A stretch of DNA of 64,000 nt from an uncultured Pelagibacteraceae bacterium (GTDB lineage Bacteria; Pseudomonadota; Alphaproteobacteria; Pelagibacterales; Pelagibacteraceae): assembly GCA_902632935.1 (NCBI GenBank), contig CACPEJ010000003.1:35533-99532 (forward strand), given 5' to 3'. The notes under the pieces are model-generated. The model ran no database searches, had not been told where the DNA came from, and saw only the letters and a list, made by a program, of their open reading frames with translations. Position numbers and translations under genes: made by a program. The number at the start of each line of letters is the position of its first letter. The first letter of the stretch is position 1. Shown here piece after piece: positions 8,567 to 15,696 of the stretch.

Positions 8567-9775
8567 ATGTCAAATGATAAATTAAAAATTGCTGAATTAT
8601 TTTGTGGGGCTGGCGGTTTTGCAGAAGGAGCCAAAAAAGCTGGTTTTAAGCATATTTGGGGTGTTGATCTTCATAAAGATTCCTGTGAAACCTTTAAAAA
8701 TAATCAAAAATGTGAGGCTTTTCATGAAAAAATAGAGGATTTTTCAAAGCCAAAAAGACTTGAGAAAGTAAAGAGAGATTTTGGAAAAATTAATGGTCTC
8801 CTTTTTGGATTTCCCTGTAATGATTTTAGTTTAGTAGGCAAAAATGAAAAAATGGAGGGTAAATTTGGTGGTTTATATACATATGCTTGTGATGTACTAA
8901 ATTTTTTTGAACCTGAATTCTTTGTTGCAGAAAATGTCACTTCTCTAAGTAAAAAATTAAAACTCAATTCATCGCACCAGGTAATAGTAGAAGAGGAATT
9001 TAATAAAGAAGAGCTAAAAAATCAGAATTACCAAAATTTTAAAAAAATAATGGGTGATTTAGCTAAATGTTCTAAACATGGATATAGAATTTACGCTGAT
9101 AATTATAAGTTCGAAGAATATGGAATTCCACAAACAAGACATAGAATTATATTAGTTGGTTTTAGAGGTGATTATTTTGATAAAAATAACATTAACTTTG
9201 AAAAACCAAAAAAAATAAAAGGACCTTTTACAACTTGTAAAAAAGCCCTCCAAAAAATACCTAAATGGGCTGAACACCAAGAGCTAACAAATCATGACGA
9301 AAGAGTTATACGAAGACTGAAAAAGACAGCTGAAGGTAAAAATGTTTGGGATTTAGGTGACGATAAAGATGGTCTCCCTGGAGTCAAAAAAGCAAGAATG
9401 AGCCATATCTATAAAAGATTAGATAGTTCAAAACCTGCCTATACTGTCACTGGAAGTGGAGGTGGAGGGACACATGTATATCATTATAAAGAAAATAGAG
9501 CTTTAACGAATAGAGAAAGAGCAAGATTACAAACTTTTCCTGATAAATATAATTTTGTTGGAGGAAAAGAGTCTGTAAGAAGACAAATTGGGATGGCTGT
9601 ACCTGTATTAGGAGCAGAAAAAATAATGAAAGCTGTCAAAAAAGCATTAAAAAAAAATAAAAAGCAAACTACTTTTCATCACGACTGGATGATAAAAGCC
9701 AAAGGGAAAGATTTATACTTTACGGGAAAAGAAGAATTAGGGCCACAAATGAGTTTTGATTTTAATAATTCTTGA
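8567..9775 (+). CDS. dcm: DNA (cytosine-5-)-methyltransferase
   Basis: The 402-aa protein has the ordered motifs of C5-cytosine methylases: motif I AELFCGAGGFAEG (residues 9-21) for S-adenosylmethionine, motif IV GFPCNDFS with the catalytic Cys84, motif VI AENV (121-124), motif VIII QTRHRIILVGF (189-199), and motifs IX-X LTNRERARLQTFPDKY and RRQIGMAVPVLGAEKI. The target recognition domain falls roughly between 200 and 320, with GGGGTHVYHY near its end; its target cannot be read from sequence. It methylates DNA in the cytoplasm and would mark self DNA for the neighbouring Vsr/GHKL operon, which is transcribed divergently. The name dcm denotes the family, not the CCWGG specificity. Codon use is as AT-rich as the host, so transfer, if any, was from a similar genome. 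Confidence 0.95.
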   Translation: MSNDKLKIAELFCGAGGFAEGAKKAGFKHIWGVDLHKDSCETFKNNQKCEAFHEKIEDFSKPKRLEKVKRDFGKINGLLFGFPCNDFSLVGKNEKMEGKFGGLYTYACDVLNFFEPEFFVAENVTSLSKKLKLNSSHQVIVEEEFNKEELKNQNYQNFKKIMGDLAKCSKHGYRIYADNYKFEEYGIPQTRHRIILVGFRGDYFDKNNINFEKPKKIKGPFTTCKKALQKIPKWAEHQELTNHDERVIRRLKKTAEGKNVWDLGDDKDGLPGVKKARMSHIYKRLDSSKPAYTVTGSGGGGTHVYHYKENRALTNRERARLQTFPDKYNFVGGKESVRRQIGMAVPVLGAEKIMKAVKKALKKNKKQTTFHHDWMIKAKGKDLYFTGKEELGPQMSFDFNNS

Positions 9776-9788
9776 TAGATTACATAAT

Positions 9789-9920
9789 ATGGATTTAATA
9801 TTTATCTTTAAAATTATAGTAGTAATAGGAATTTTAATTGGACTTTATGCAATTATCAGAAATCTAGACATTATAAAAATTATTCTTATTTACTTTAAAG
9901 ATAAATTATTTGGTAAGTAA
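9789..9920 (+). CDS. Small single-span membrane ORF after dcm (43 aa)
   Basis: The hand-translated ORF MDLIFIFKIIVVIGILIGLYAIIRNLDI... is too short for the ORF track. It has one clear hydrophobic segment (about residues 3-23), then a basic tail ending DKLFGK. It starts 13 bp after the dcm stop on the same strand and runs 15 bp into the 3' end of the convergent hisG. No good ribosome binding site is visible. It could be a real small membrane protein of the island or chance in an AT-rich sequence. Confidence 0.35.
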   Translation: MDLIFIFKIIVVIGILIGLYAIIRNLDIIKIILIYFKDKLFGK

Positions 9921-10595
9921 TCTTATTAAACTTTTTAACCCCTTTTTCTTCTTACTTTTCTTTGAGCTAAATATACAAGCTTGAGACTTTAGTATTTCTC
10001 CATCATTTAAAATTCTAAGATTGTTTTGTCTAAGTGTAGCTCCTGAGCTTGTGATATCAGATATAAGCTGCGCAGAATTCATTGCACACATCAACTCAGT
10101 GCTGCCAAGTGATTTAACAATGGTAAAGTTGGTGACACCTCGTGAATAAAGAAACTTTTGTGTGAGATTTACGTACTTCGTTCCAATTTTTAACAATGAT
10201 TTATTACTTTTTTTGTAATCCTCTGCAACCTCATCAAGATCTAAAGTGGTAAATAAGTCGATAAATTCGTTTGGACAAGCAAGAACTAAGGTTGCAAAAC
10301 CAAAATTAAGCTTTTTTTCCAATTTGATATTTCTTTGTATATTGATATCAGACTCCTTTAAGAGATCTAATCCACTTATACCAATATCTAAATTACCAAT
10401 AGATAACTGATCTAAAATTTCTCTTGCGTGCATAAATGAAACTGAAATATTAGGTCTTCCTTTGATTTTACCTATCAATTCTCTTTTGCCTCTTTCAAAA
10501 AAAATTCTCAATTTCTTTTTTTTTAATACTTTTTCAGACTCTTCTTTTAGTCTGCCCTTAGATACAATTCCTATCTTAATCTTTTCTTTATTCAT
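9906..10595 (-). CDS. hisG: ATP phosphoribosyltransferase, short form
   Basis: The product is the short form of HisG (about 229 aa): IGIVSKGRLKEES at the N-terminus, GNLDIGISGLDLL and FATLVLACP in the core, and the PRPP-binding region VKSLGSTELMCAMNSAQLISDITSSGATLR. It catalyses the first step of histidine synthesis, ATP plus PRPP to phosphoribosyl-ATP. The short form lacks the regulatory ACT-like domain and needs HisZ, encoded immediately upstream, to be active. I take the ATG at 10595 (MNKEKIK) rather than the TTG at 10604; it overlaps hisZ by 8 bp, a coupled arrangement that fits the HisG-HisZ complex. Confidence 0.95.
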   Translation of the reverse strand: MNKEKIKIGIVSKGRLKEESEKVLKKKKLRIFFERGKRELIGKIKGRPNISVSFMHAREILDQLSIGNLDIGISGLDLLKESDINIQRNIKLEKKLNFGFATLVLACPNEFIDLFTTLDLDEVAEDYKKSNKSLLKIGTKYVNLTQKFLYSRGVTNFTIVKSLGSTELMCAMNSAQLISDITSSGATLRQNNLRILNDGEILKSQACIFSSKKSKKKKGLKSLIRLLTK

Positions 10596-11649
10596 AAACC
10601 CCAAGATTTATTGCAGCACCTACAGCAGGTATATTTTTCAAACCAAGATTTTTTTGTGCCATATTATTATAGCGACCTCCTGCAATATAAGTCTTCGTCT
10701 TATTTTTTATTTTTATATCAATTGAAAAATTGAATGAATCATAATACTCAATTTCTTTACCTCGACCATTGCTGGCTGAAAATTCATACTTGAGATTTTT
10801 TTGACTAAAATTAGTGATTGGAAAAAAATCTTTACCAACAAATATATTCAAATTATATTTTTTGAAAAATCTATTAAGTTGACGTGGTGCATCTTTTAAA
10901 GATGTTTTAATTTTAAGAAACTCCTTAATTATTTTTGCACTATACTTTCCAGTTTTTGTAATTCTTGGATTTTGTAGTTTATTTTCATATCTTGAAAGTA
11001 TTTCTTTATATGATCTTCCAGCAATCATTCTTTTCGGGTTATCCTTTTTCATTTTAAGATAGATTTTATGATCAGCAGAAACTACGAAAGGATCGATATC
11101 TAGATTACTTTCTAATCTTTTTAAGAGTTCTAAAAAATATTTCTCATTCCAGTAAAATTTAATAAGACGATTTTGCCATCGAGGTACAATTGGAAGTTTT
11201 TTAATTAAAAGCTCAAATAATTTAAAATTACCAATTTTAATTGTTGCCTTTTTAAATCCTGAGGTTTTCAACATTTTAATTGAAGTATCAACAATTTCCT
11301 TGTCATCTTTGTTTTCATCTTTAGATGAAAAAATCTCTATTCCTATTTGATCTATAACTGTTTTTTTATTATTATAAGATTTTCTAAAAGCGTTACCTGA
11401 ATAGAAAATTTTTTCTCTTTTATCGATATCTTTTTTTGCATAATGCAAAATTGCCGAAAGGCTAAGATCGGGATTTAGTGCGAATTCTTTACCTTCAGAA
11501 TTATTAAAAGAAAACAAATATTTTCTAAAATTTTCACCTGATCTTTGAAGAATATGACTGGCCTCAATTACTGGAGGCAATTCAATAAACTTAAATCCCC
11601 TAGACTTAATAGTTTTAAGGATTTTGTTAAATAAATTTTTTGATTTCAT
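10588..11649 (-). CDS. hisZ: ATP phosphoribosyltransferase regulatory subunit HisZ
   Basis: The 353-aa protein resembles a histidyl-tRNA synthetase catalytic domain without the anticodon-binding domain: FIELPPVIEASHILQRSG, then ALNPDLSLSAILHYAK where the synthetase has ALRPE-type motif 2, and a degraded C-terminal end AGGRYNNM...GAAINLGVYE. Such paralogues (HisZ) form an octamer with short HisG and mediate histidine feedback. It lies between hisS and hisG and overlaps both (23 bp and 8 bp), so all three are co-expressed. Placing HisZ next to its parent-type enzyme hisS supports the assignment. Confidence 0.93.
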   Translation of the reverse strand: MKSKNLFNKILKTIKSRGFKFIELPPVIEASHILQRSGENFRKYLFSFNNSEGKEFALNPDLSLSAILHYAKKDIDKREKIFYSGNAFRKSYNNKKTVIDQIGIEIFSSKDENKDDKEIVDTSIKMLKTSGFKKATIKIGNFKLFELLIKKLPIVPRWQNRLIKFYWNEKYFLELLKRLESNLDIDPFVVSADHKIYLKMKKDNPKRMIAGRSYKEILSRYENKLQNPRITKTGKYSAKIIKEFLKIKTSLKDAPRQLNRFFKKYNLNIFVGKDFFPITNFSQKNLKYEFSASNGRGKEIEYYDSFNFSIDIKIKNKTKTYIAGGRYNNMAQKNLGLKNIPAVGAAINLGVYE

Positions 11650-13024
11650 TTACTAAATTTTCTTTTGAAAAAGTGATTTGATTATCTTCACCCTTAATAC
11701 CTAGGAGGTTCTTAAGTGTAATTTTATTATCTTTAAATTCATTTTCTCCACAAATAACTGCAATCGGGCAACCTCTTTTATTTGCATATGTCAGTTGTTT
11801 CCCAAGATTTTTCTTACTATCTAAAAAAATTTCTGAATTAATATTATTTTTTCTTAAAACTTCCAAAATCTCGTAATAATTTTTTAAATATTTTTCATCC
11901 ATTACACAAACGATAACTGGTTTTTGATCATCTAATTGGACTTGATTTATTTGAGACATAGCAAACAAAAGTCTATCCACACCAATACTGACACCTGTTC
12001 CAGGTATATCGACACCTTTAAATCTTGAAATTAACTTATTGTATTGTCCACCAGAGCATACGCTACCAATATCAATTTCTTTACCTTCATTATTTGTTGT
12101 TTTAAAATTTAGATTGGTCTCAATACAAAAGCCATCATAATACGCCAATCCTCTAACTATTGTAAAATTAGTTTTTACCTGATCAGAATAATTTCCAAAA
12201 TTTAAAACTTCAAATAATTCTTCCAATTCTTTTATACCTTCTTGAGTGAGAGGATTTTTAAAATTTTCTTTAAGTTCCTTTAAATCTTTAATTCTCAAAA
12301 AACTTAAGATTTTAGAAGCTTGATCATCACTTAAGTTTGCTCCTTTTGTTATAGCCCCACTTCTATCTTTTCTTTCTTTTCTTAATAATTCTTCAACACC
12401 CTTTAAACCAAATCCAGGTTTATCAAGTTTATCTATGGCTCTCATTACTTTAATTTGTTTTTCCTTTTCAATTTTCAAATCTTCAATTAAGCCTTGAACA
12501 ATTTTTCTATTACTTACATTGATGGTAAATTGATCTTTTTTTAAACCACATTCAATTAAAGTACTTGCAACTAAATTACATAATTCAGCATTTGCTTGGG
12601 CTGGATTTACTTTGCCTACAATATCACAATCAGCTTGAGTAAATTCTCTAAAACGTGCATTGCCAGACTTTTCATTTCTAAATACATTTTGAATAGCATA
12701 TCTTTTATAAATGGATGGAAGTTCTTGATTATTTTGGGCAACAAATCTTGCTAAAGGACTGGAAAGATCGTATCGAAGAGTAATATTCTTTTCACCATCA
12801 TTAAAAGAAAAAACATCAGACATAGGATTACTATCATCCTCTGCAAGAAAGGATCCTATATTTTCTGCAATTTCAAATGATGGGGTTTCTAAAGGATCGA
12901 AACCATATTTAATAAAATTACTCTCAATGACTTTTAATAGTCTTTTTTTGAGAATTAATGTTTTATTCCATCTATCTTCAAAACCTGAAGGTAATCCAGG
13001 AATTAATTTGTTTTCTTTATTCAT
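11627..13024 (-). CDS. hisS: Histidine-tRNA ligase
   Basis: Class II synthetase of 465 aa. Visible are GFEDRW at the N-terminus, FRNEKSGNARFREFTQADCDIVG (motif 2), the histidine-A-like motif VRGLAYYDGFCIE, GSVCSGGQYNKLISRF, motif 3 GVSIGVDRLLFAM and a C-terminal anticodon-binding domain. The ORF track starts 16 codons upstream inside tRNA-His; the ATG at 13024 (MNKENKLIPGLPSGF) is the correct start. The motif reads GLAYYDG, unlike the GLDYY form of E. coli HisRS. This fits the divergent alphaproteobacterial HisRS that charges tRNA-His without G-1, and its cognate tRNA lies 4 bp upstream. Confidence 0.95.
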   Translation of the reverse strand: MNKENKLIPGLPSGFEDRWNKTLILKKRLLKVIESNFIKYGFDPLETPSFEIAENIGSFLAEDDSNPMSDVFSFNDGEKNITLRYDLSSPLARFVAQNNQELPSIYKRYAIQNVFRNEKSGNARFREFTQADCDIVGKVNPAQANAELCNLVASTLIECGLKKDQFTINVSNRKIVQGLIEDLKIEKEKQIKVMRAIDKLDKPGFGLKGVEELLRKERKDRSGAITKGANLSDDQASKILSFLRIKDLKELKENFKNPLTQEGIKELEELFEVLNFGNYSDQVKTNFTIVRGLAYYDGFCIETNLNFKTTNNEGKEIDIGSVCSGGQYNKLISRFKGVDIPGTGVSIGVDRLLFAMSQINQVQLDDQKPVIVCVMDEKYLKNYYEILEVLRKNNINSEIFLDSKKNLGKQLTYANKRGCPIAVICGENEFKDNKITLKNLLGIKGEDNQITFSKENLVNEIKKFI

Positions 13025-13028
13025 TTTT

Positions 13029-13103
13029 TGGTACCCGGGCTGAGAGTCGAACTCAAACTTAAAGTTCCACAAACTTCCGTGCTAACCATTACACCACCCG
13101 GGC
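13029..13103 (-). tRNA. tRNA-His (GTG)
   Basis: The minus strand folds into a full cloverleaf: acceptor GCCCGGG/CCCGGGT, D-stem GTGT/GCAC, anticodon stem GAAGT/ACTTT with loop TTGTGGA (anticodon GTG), T-loop TTCGACT, and an encoded ACCA end. The base before G1 is A rather than the G-1 nearly universal in tRNA-His, the discriminator is A73, and pair 1-72 is G-U. This is the altered tRNA-His described for one alphaproteobacterial clade. It sits directly upstream of hisS. Confidence 0.95.
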
Positions 13104-13172
13104 TTATCCTTTTTGTTTTTATCTTATTTTGTGTGGATTTAAAATTATAATATAAATGATTATTCGCTAGCT

Positions 13173-13274
13173 TTAGCCAGCATGGAAATGAGTATGCGCA
13201 ACTCTATTAGTTCCTTCAAGAGGTTTTCTTAAAGTACTTTTTATTGCCAACTTATTTAACTCAATTTTTTTCAT
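13173..13274 (-). CDS. Doubtful 33-aa ORF with HTHFH C-terminus
   Basis: A short frame from an ATG at 13274 encodes MKKIELNKLAIKSTLRKPLE...VAHTHFHAG. It lies in the 270-bp spacer between cspA and tRNA-His. No ribosome binding site is visible. Just after its stop the transcript can form a six-pair stem with a UAAA loop (one G-U pair), overlapping the stop. It may be a real mini-protein or a remnant. The rest of the spacer holds the cspA terminator and AT-rich sequence. Confidence 0.25.
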   Translation of the reverse strand: MKKIELNKLAIKSTLRKPLEGTNRVAHTHFHAG

Positions 13275-13320
13275 AAAATGCTTTTTAGACAAAAAAAATG
13301 ATAATGCAACCCCTAAAAGA

Positions 13321-13357
13321 AAAGGACGTATATCAACTAGTAGATATATCGCCCTTT
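13321..13357 (-). terminator. Intrinsic terminator after cspA
   Basis: An inverted repeat of about 14 pairs (AAAGGACGTATATC against GATATATCGCCCTTT, one bulge and one G-U pair) with an 8-nt loop lies 16 bp beyond the cspA stop. In the leftward transcript the stem is followed by a U-rich stretch (UUUCUUUU). It is one of the few convincing terminators in the window. Confidence 0.75.
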
Positions 13358-13373
13358 TTATAATTTTAGAAAA

Positions 13374-13586
13374 TTAGTCTAATTTTTTTAAATTTACTGC
13401 TGAAGGGCCTTTCGGACCATCTTCAAGAGTAAATTCTATTTTATCACCCTCATTAAGATATCTCATGCCCGCTGCTTTAACTGCGCTTGCATGTACAAAT
13501 GCATCTTTTTCTTTATCGTCTCTTTCAATAAAACCGTAACCTTTTTTACCGTTAAACCACTTTACTTTTCCTTGTATTGTACTCAT
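13374..13586 (-). CDS. cspA: Cold-shock-domain protein
   Basis: The 70-aa protein is a single cold-shock domain with both RNA-binding motifs: [13 protein letters not shown] (RNP1) and DAFVHASAV (RNP2). Length and ending ([14 protein letters not shown]) are typical of alphaproteobacterial CspA proteins. It binds single-stranded RNA/DNA and acts as an RNA chaperone in the cytoplasm. The ATG is preceded by AAAGGACGAG. The gene stands alone between tRNA-Phe and a strong terminator, so it probably has its own promoter. Family membership is certain; whether it is cold-induced is unknown. Confidence 0.93.
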   Translation of the reverse strand: MSTIQGKVKWFNGKKGYGFIERDDKEKDAFVHASAVKAAGMRYLNEGDKIEFTLEDGPKGPSAVNLKKLD

Positions 13587-13613
13587 CTTGTTTACTCGTC
13601 CTTTTGTTATTTA

Positions 13614-13652
13614 TTATTTCAAGAGGTTAATTTCTTTTGCAGTTATTTCAAG
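13614..13652 (-). promoter_or_regulatory. Direct repeat CTTGAAATAA upstream of cspA
   Basis: The ten-base sequence CTTGAAATAA occurs twice on the minus strand, 29 bp apart start to start, in the 77-bp leader region of cspA. CTTGAAA resembles the -35 element of alphaproteobacterial heat-shock sigma (RpoH) promoters, but no matching -10 is obvious. It may be a paired promoter or regulator site, or chance in AT-rich DNA. Confidence 0.3.
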
Positions 13653-13663
13653 GTGAAACTTTG

Positions 13664-13739
13664 TGGTGGGCCCTCCAAGAATCGAACTTGGTCTTTTAGA
13701 TTTTCAGTCTAACGTACGCACCAGCTATACCAAAGGCCC
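13664..13739 (-). tRNA. tRNA-Phe (GAA)
   Basis: A 76-nt cloverleaf on the minus strand: acceptor GGGCCTT/AGGGCCC, D-stem GTAT/GTAC, anticodon stem TTAGA/TCTAA with loop CTGAAAA (anticodon GAA), T-arm CCAAG-TTCGATT-CTTGG, discriminator A and encoded CCA. It lies 13 bp downstream of infA and upstream of cspA on the same strand. Confidence 0.95.
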
Positions 13740-13752
13740 TTATTTTATCAAA

Positions 13753-14015
13753 CTATCCCCTGAAGATTATTCTTCCCTTAGTCAGATCATATGGGGTCAT
13801 TTCTACTGTCACATTGTCACCCTGTAACACTCTAATTCTATTTTTTCAGTCTATAAGACTAGTCCCCAACTAGTTAAAGTTGGGGACTAGCCCCGTAACT
13901 TTCCTGCAGTATGGGCGGTTACTGTATGCCCATTTTCTAATTGCACTCTAAACATAGCATTAGGTAATAAATCAATAACTTTACCCTTAAATTCTAATAA
14001 GTCTTGTTTTGACAA
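13753..14015 (-). CDS. infA: Translation initiation factor IF-1, interrupted by a hairpin insertion
   Basis: Two halves of a normal 71-residue IF-1 are present but do not form one ORF. The 5' half starts at a TTG (13 nt after AAGGAG) and reads [41 protein letters not shown], then Gly and a TAG at 13887-13889. The 3' half resumes at 13845 as [30 protein letters not shown] and ends at TAG 13753. Together they match the family end to end except for 47 extra bases after Arg41, in the GKMRKN loop that contacts the 30S A site. IF-1 is normally essential and single copy, and hisD ends 2 bp upstream as usual in alphaproteobacteria. Neither half shows decay beyond the insert. Recoding, RNA removal, a second copy elsewhere, or an assembly error are all open. 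Confidence 0.85.
13846..13892 (-). repeat. 47-nt hairpin element inside infA
   Basis: The extra sequence contains a perfect 13-bp inverted repeat (CTAGTCCCCAACT and its complement, 13859-13871 and 13878-13890) with a 6-nt loop. A second 5-bp stem follows (AGTCT-TAT-AGACT). Its GC content is well above the gene's. The length, 47, is not a multiple of three, and in the reading frame a TAG comes one codon after the junction while a TGA directly precedes the resuming AAA codon. There is no U-run after the stem in either direction, so it is not an intrinsic terminator. No target duplication or second copy was noticed in the window. Confidence 0.8.
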
Positions 14016-14017
14016 AT

Positions 14018-15301
14018 TTAGTTTCTCCTTATTCTTTTTTTTACAGATTGAGCATGTCCTGCTAACCCCTCGTAATTTGCAAGAGTTATAACTGATGGCC
14101 CAAGACTTTCAATACCCTTTTTTGATAAGTTTATGTAAGAAATTCTTTTATAAAATTCATTAACACTTATACCGCTAGAATATTTCGCAGAGCCATTTGT
14201 TGGCAATATATGATTTGATCCAACGTTATAATCTGTCATTGCCATAACAGCATATTTTCCTAAGCATATTGAACCAGAATTTTTAATTTTTGGTATAAAA
14301 GATTTGTAGTTTTTAACATTTAATTCCAAGTGTTCAGGTGCAATTTTATTTACGATACTAATAATTTTACTATCGTTTGCTACATACATTAAAATTCCAT
14401 TTCTCTTTAAACTTTTTTTTGCCACAGATTCTCTTGGAATACTTTTTAATTGTTTTGAAATTTCCATCTGGACTTTACTAATTAGTTTTTTGTCTTTTGA
14501 AATCAATATGCATTGTGCTTGAGGATCATGTTCTGCTTGACCGATTAAATCACTTGCAGCCCACTCAGGATTTGAGAATTTATCACAAACAATAGTTATT
14601 TCAGAAGGACCTGCCGTCATGCCTTCGATACCAACATCCCCAAAAACTTCTTTTTTTGCCGCTGCTACATATGAATTCCCGGGTCCAACTATTTTATCAA
14701 CTCTTTTAATTTTTTTAGTTCCATAAGAGACAGCTGCTATAGCAGATGGACCACCAATAGAGTAAATTTCTTTAATTTTACATTTTCTTGCTGCGTATAA
14801 AACAGCCGGATTTTGATTTCCCTTGAAACCTGGGTTTATCATTACAATTCTTTTAACTCCCGCAACAATTGCTGGTATAGCATTCATAAGCACACTTGAT
14901 GGATAAGATACAAGTGAACCTGGAACATAAATTGCAACAGACTCTAAAGGTAAATATTTATATTCAAGTTTATTTTTGAATTTATCTGTATACGAAATAT
15001 TCTTAAATTTTTGTAAGGAATGGAATTTATAAATTCGATTATAGGCTGTGTCGATTGCTTTCTTAACTTTAGGATTTAAAGACTTTATTAATTTATTAAT
15101 TTTTGTAGCACTAGGTATAATTGTAGTATTTCGATTAAATTTCCTTTCATATTTAATTAATGCTTTATCACCATTCTTTTTTACATCATTAATAATATTA
15201 GTTACAGAAACTTTGTCAGATTTTATACTTTTTCTCCTTTTAAAAAGTAAATAATCCAAATTTTTATCAAAATTCTTAGTTTTACTATTTAATATTTTCA
15301 T
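14018..15301 (-). CDS. hisD: Histidinol dehydrogenase
   Basis: The 427-aa protein matches HisD throughout: [20 protein letters not shown], the NAD-site region [34 protein letters not shown] with the zinc/catalytic His-Asp residues, IAPEHLEL and the glycine-rich end [13 protein letters not shown]. It performs the last two oxidations of histidine synthesis, histidinol to histidine, using zinc and NAD. It follows the DUF2948 gene by 2 bp, and its last codons contain the Shine-Dalgarno for infA. The remaining his genes except hisG/hisZ are outside the window. Confidence 0.96.
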   Translation of the reverse strand: MKILNSKTKNFDKNLDYLLFKRRKSIKSDKVSVTNIINDVKKNGDKALIKYERKFNRNTTIIPSATKINKLIKSLNPKVKKAIDTAYNRIYKFHSLQKFKNISYTDKFKNKLEYKYLPLESVAIYVPGSLVSYPSSVLMNAIPAIVAGVKRIVMINPGFKGNQNPAVLYAARKCKIKEIYSIGGPSAIAAVSYGTKKIKRVDKIVGPGNSYVAAAKKEVFGDVGIEGMTAGPSEITIVCDKFSNPEWAASDLIGQAEHDPQAQCILISKDKKLISKVQMEISKQLKSIPRESVAKKSLKRNGILMYVANDSKIISIVNKIAPEHLELNVKNYKSFIPKIKNSGSICLGKYAVMAMTDYNVGSNHILPTNGSAKYSSGISVNEFYKRISYINLSKKGIESLGPSVITLANYEGLAGHAQSVKKRIRRN

Positions 15302-15303
15302 AA

Positions 15304-15696
15304 TTATTTAATTTCGTTTTGATCCTCAAGCCGCGCTTCGATAGTTTCTGTCGTCAAAGCTATGTGGGCATTATTATTAAAAATAAGATTTATTTCATAA
15401 TCATCATTATTTTTCAAATAATCAATTCCAATTAATTCTAAAACTAAATCTTTGTTTGATTGATTGATATTTTTTGATCTTACTTTATCAACAAAATCAA
15501 ATCGACAAATACTATTGATTTTCTTACCCTCTTGATCGGTTTCAATTTTAGTTCTTTCAATAGATAATAAAAAAACCTTATTAGATGCTAGATACTTTAT
15601 ATCTGTCACTTTAACTTTTGCACCTGAACTACAAGCAGAAATCATTTGTAGCCCCTCTTGATCATTTGCAATTATTTTTGCTAAATATTTACTCAT
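15304..15696 (-). CDS. DUF2948 family protein
   Basis: The 130-aa protein (KIIANDQEGLQMISACSSGAKVKVTDIKYL, then RFDFVDKVRS and IALTTETIEARLEDQ) matches the alphaproteobacterial DUF2948 family, whose conserved place is between murA and hisD, as here. The function is unknown. Its start overlaps the murA stop by one base and hisD begins after 2 bp. The sequence is soluble, with no signal peptide or membrane segment. Confidence 0.85.
   Translation of the reverse strand: MSKYLAKIIANDQEGLQMISACSSGAKVKVTDIKYLASNKVFLLSIERTKIETDQEGKKINSICRFDFVDKVRSKNINQSNKDLVLELIGIDYLKNNDDYEINLIFNNNAHIALTTETIEARLEDQNEIK

Noticed and set aside
8722-8967. 81-aa ORF opposite dcm
   Set aside because: Antisense shadow of the methylase motif region.
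13025-13072. 16-codon N-terminal extension of hisS in the ORF track
   Set aside because: It runs through tRNA-His and starts at a non-ATG codon; the ATG at 13024 gives the normal HisRS N-terminus.
13144-13149. TATAAT box upstream of tRNA-His
   Set aside because: No matching -35 and such hexamers are expected by chance at this AT content.
13859-13890. infA hairpin read as a transcription terminator
   Set aside because: No U-run follows the stem on either strand and coding sequence resumes 14 bases later.
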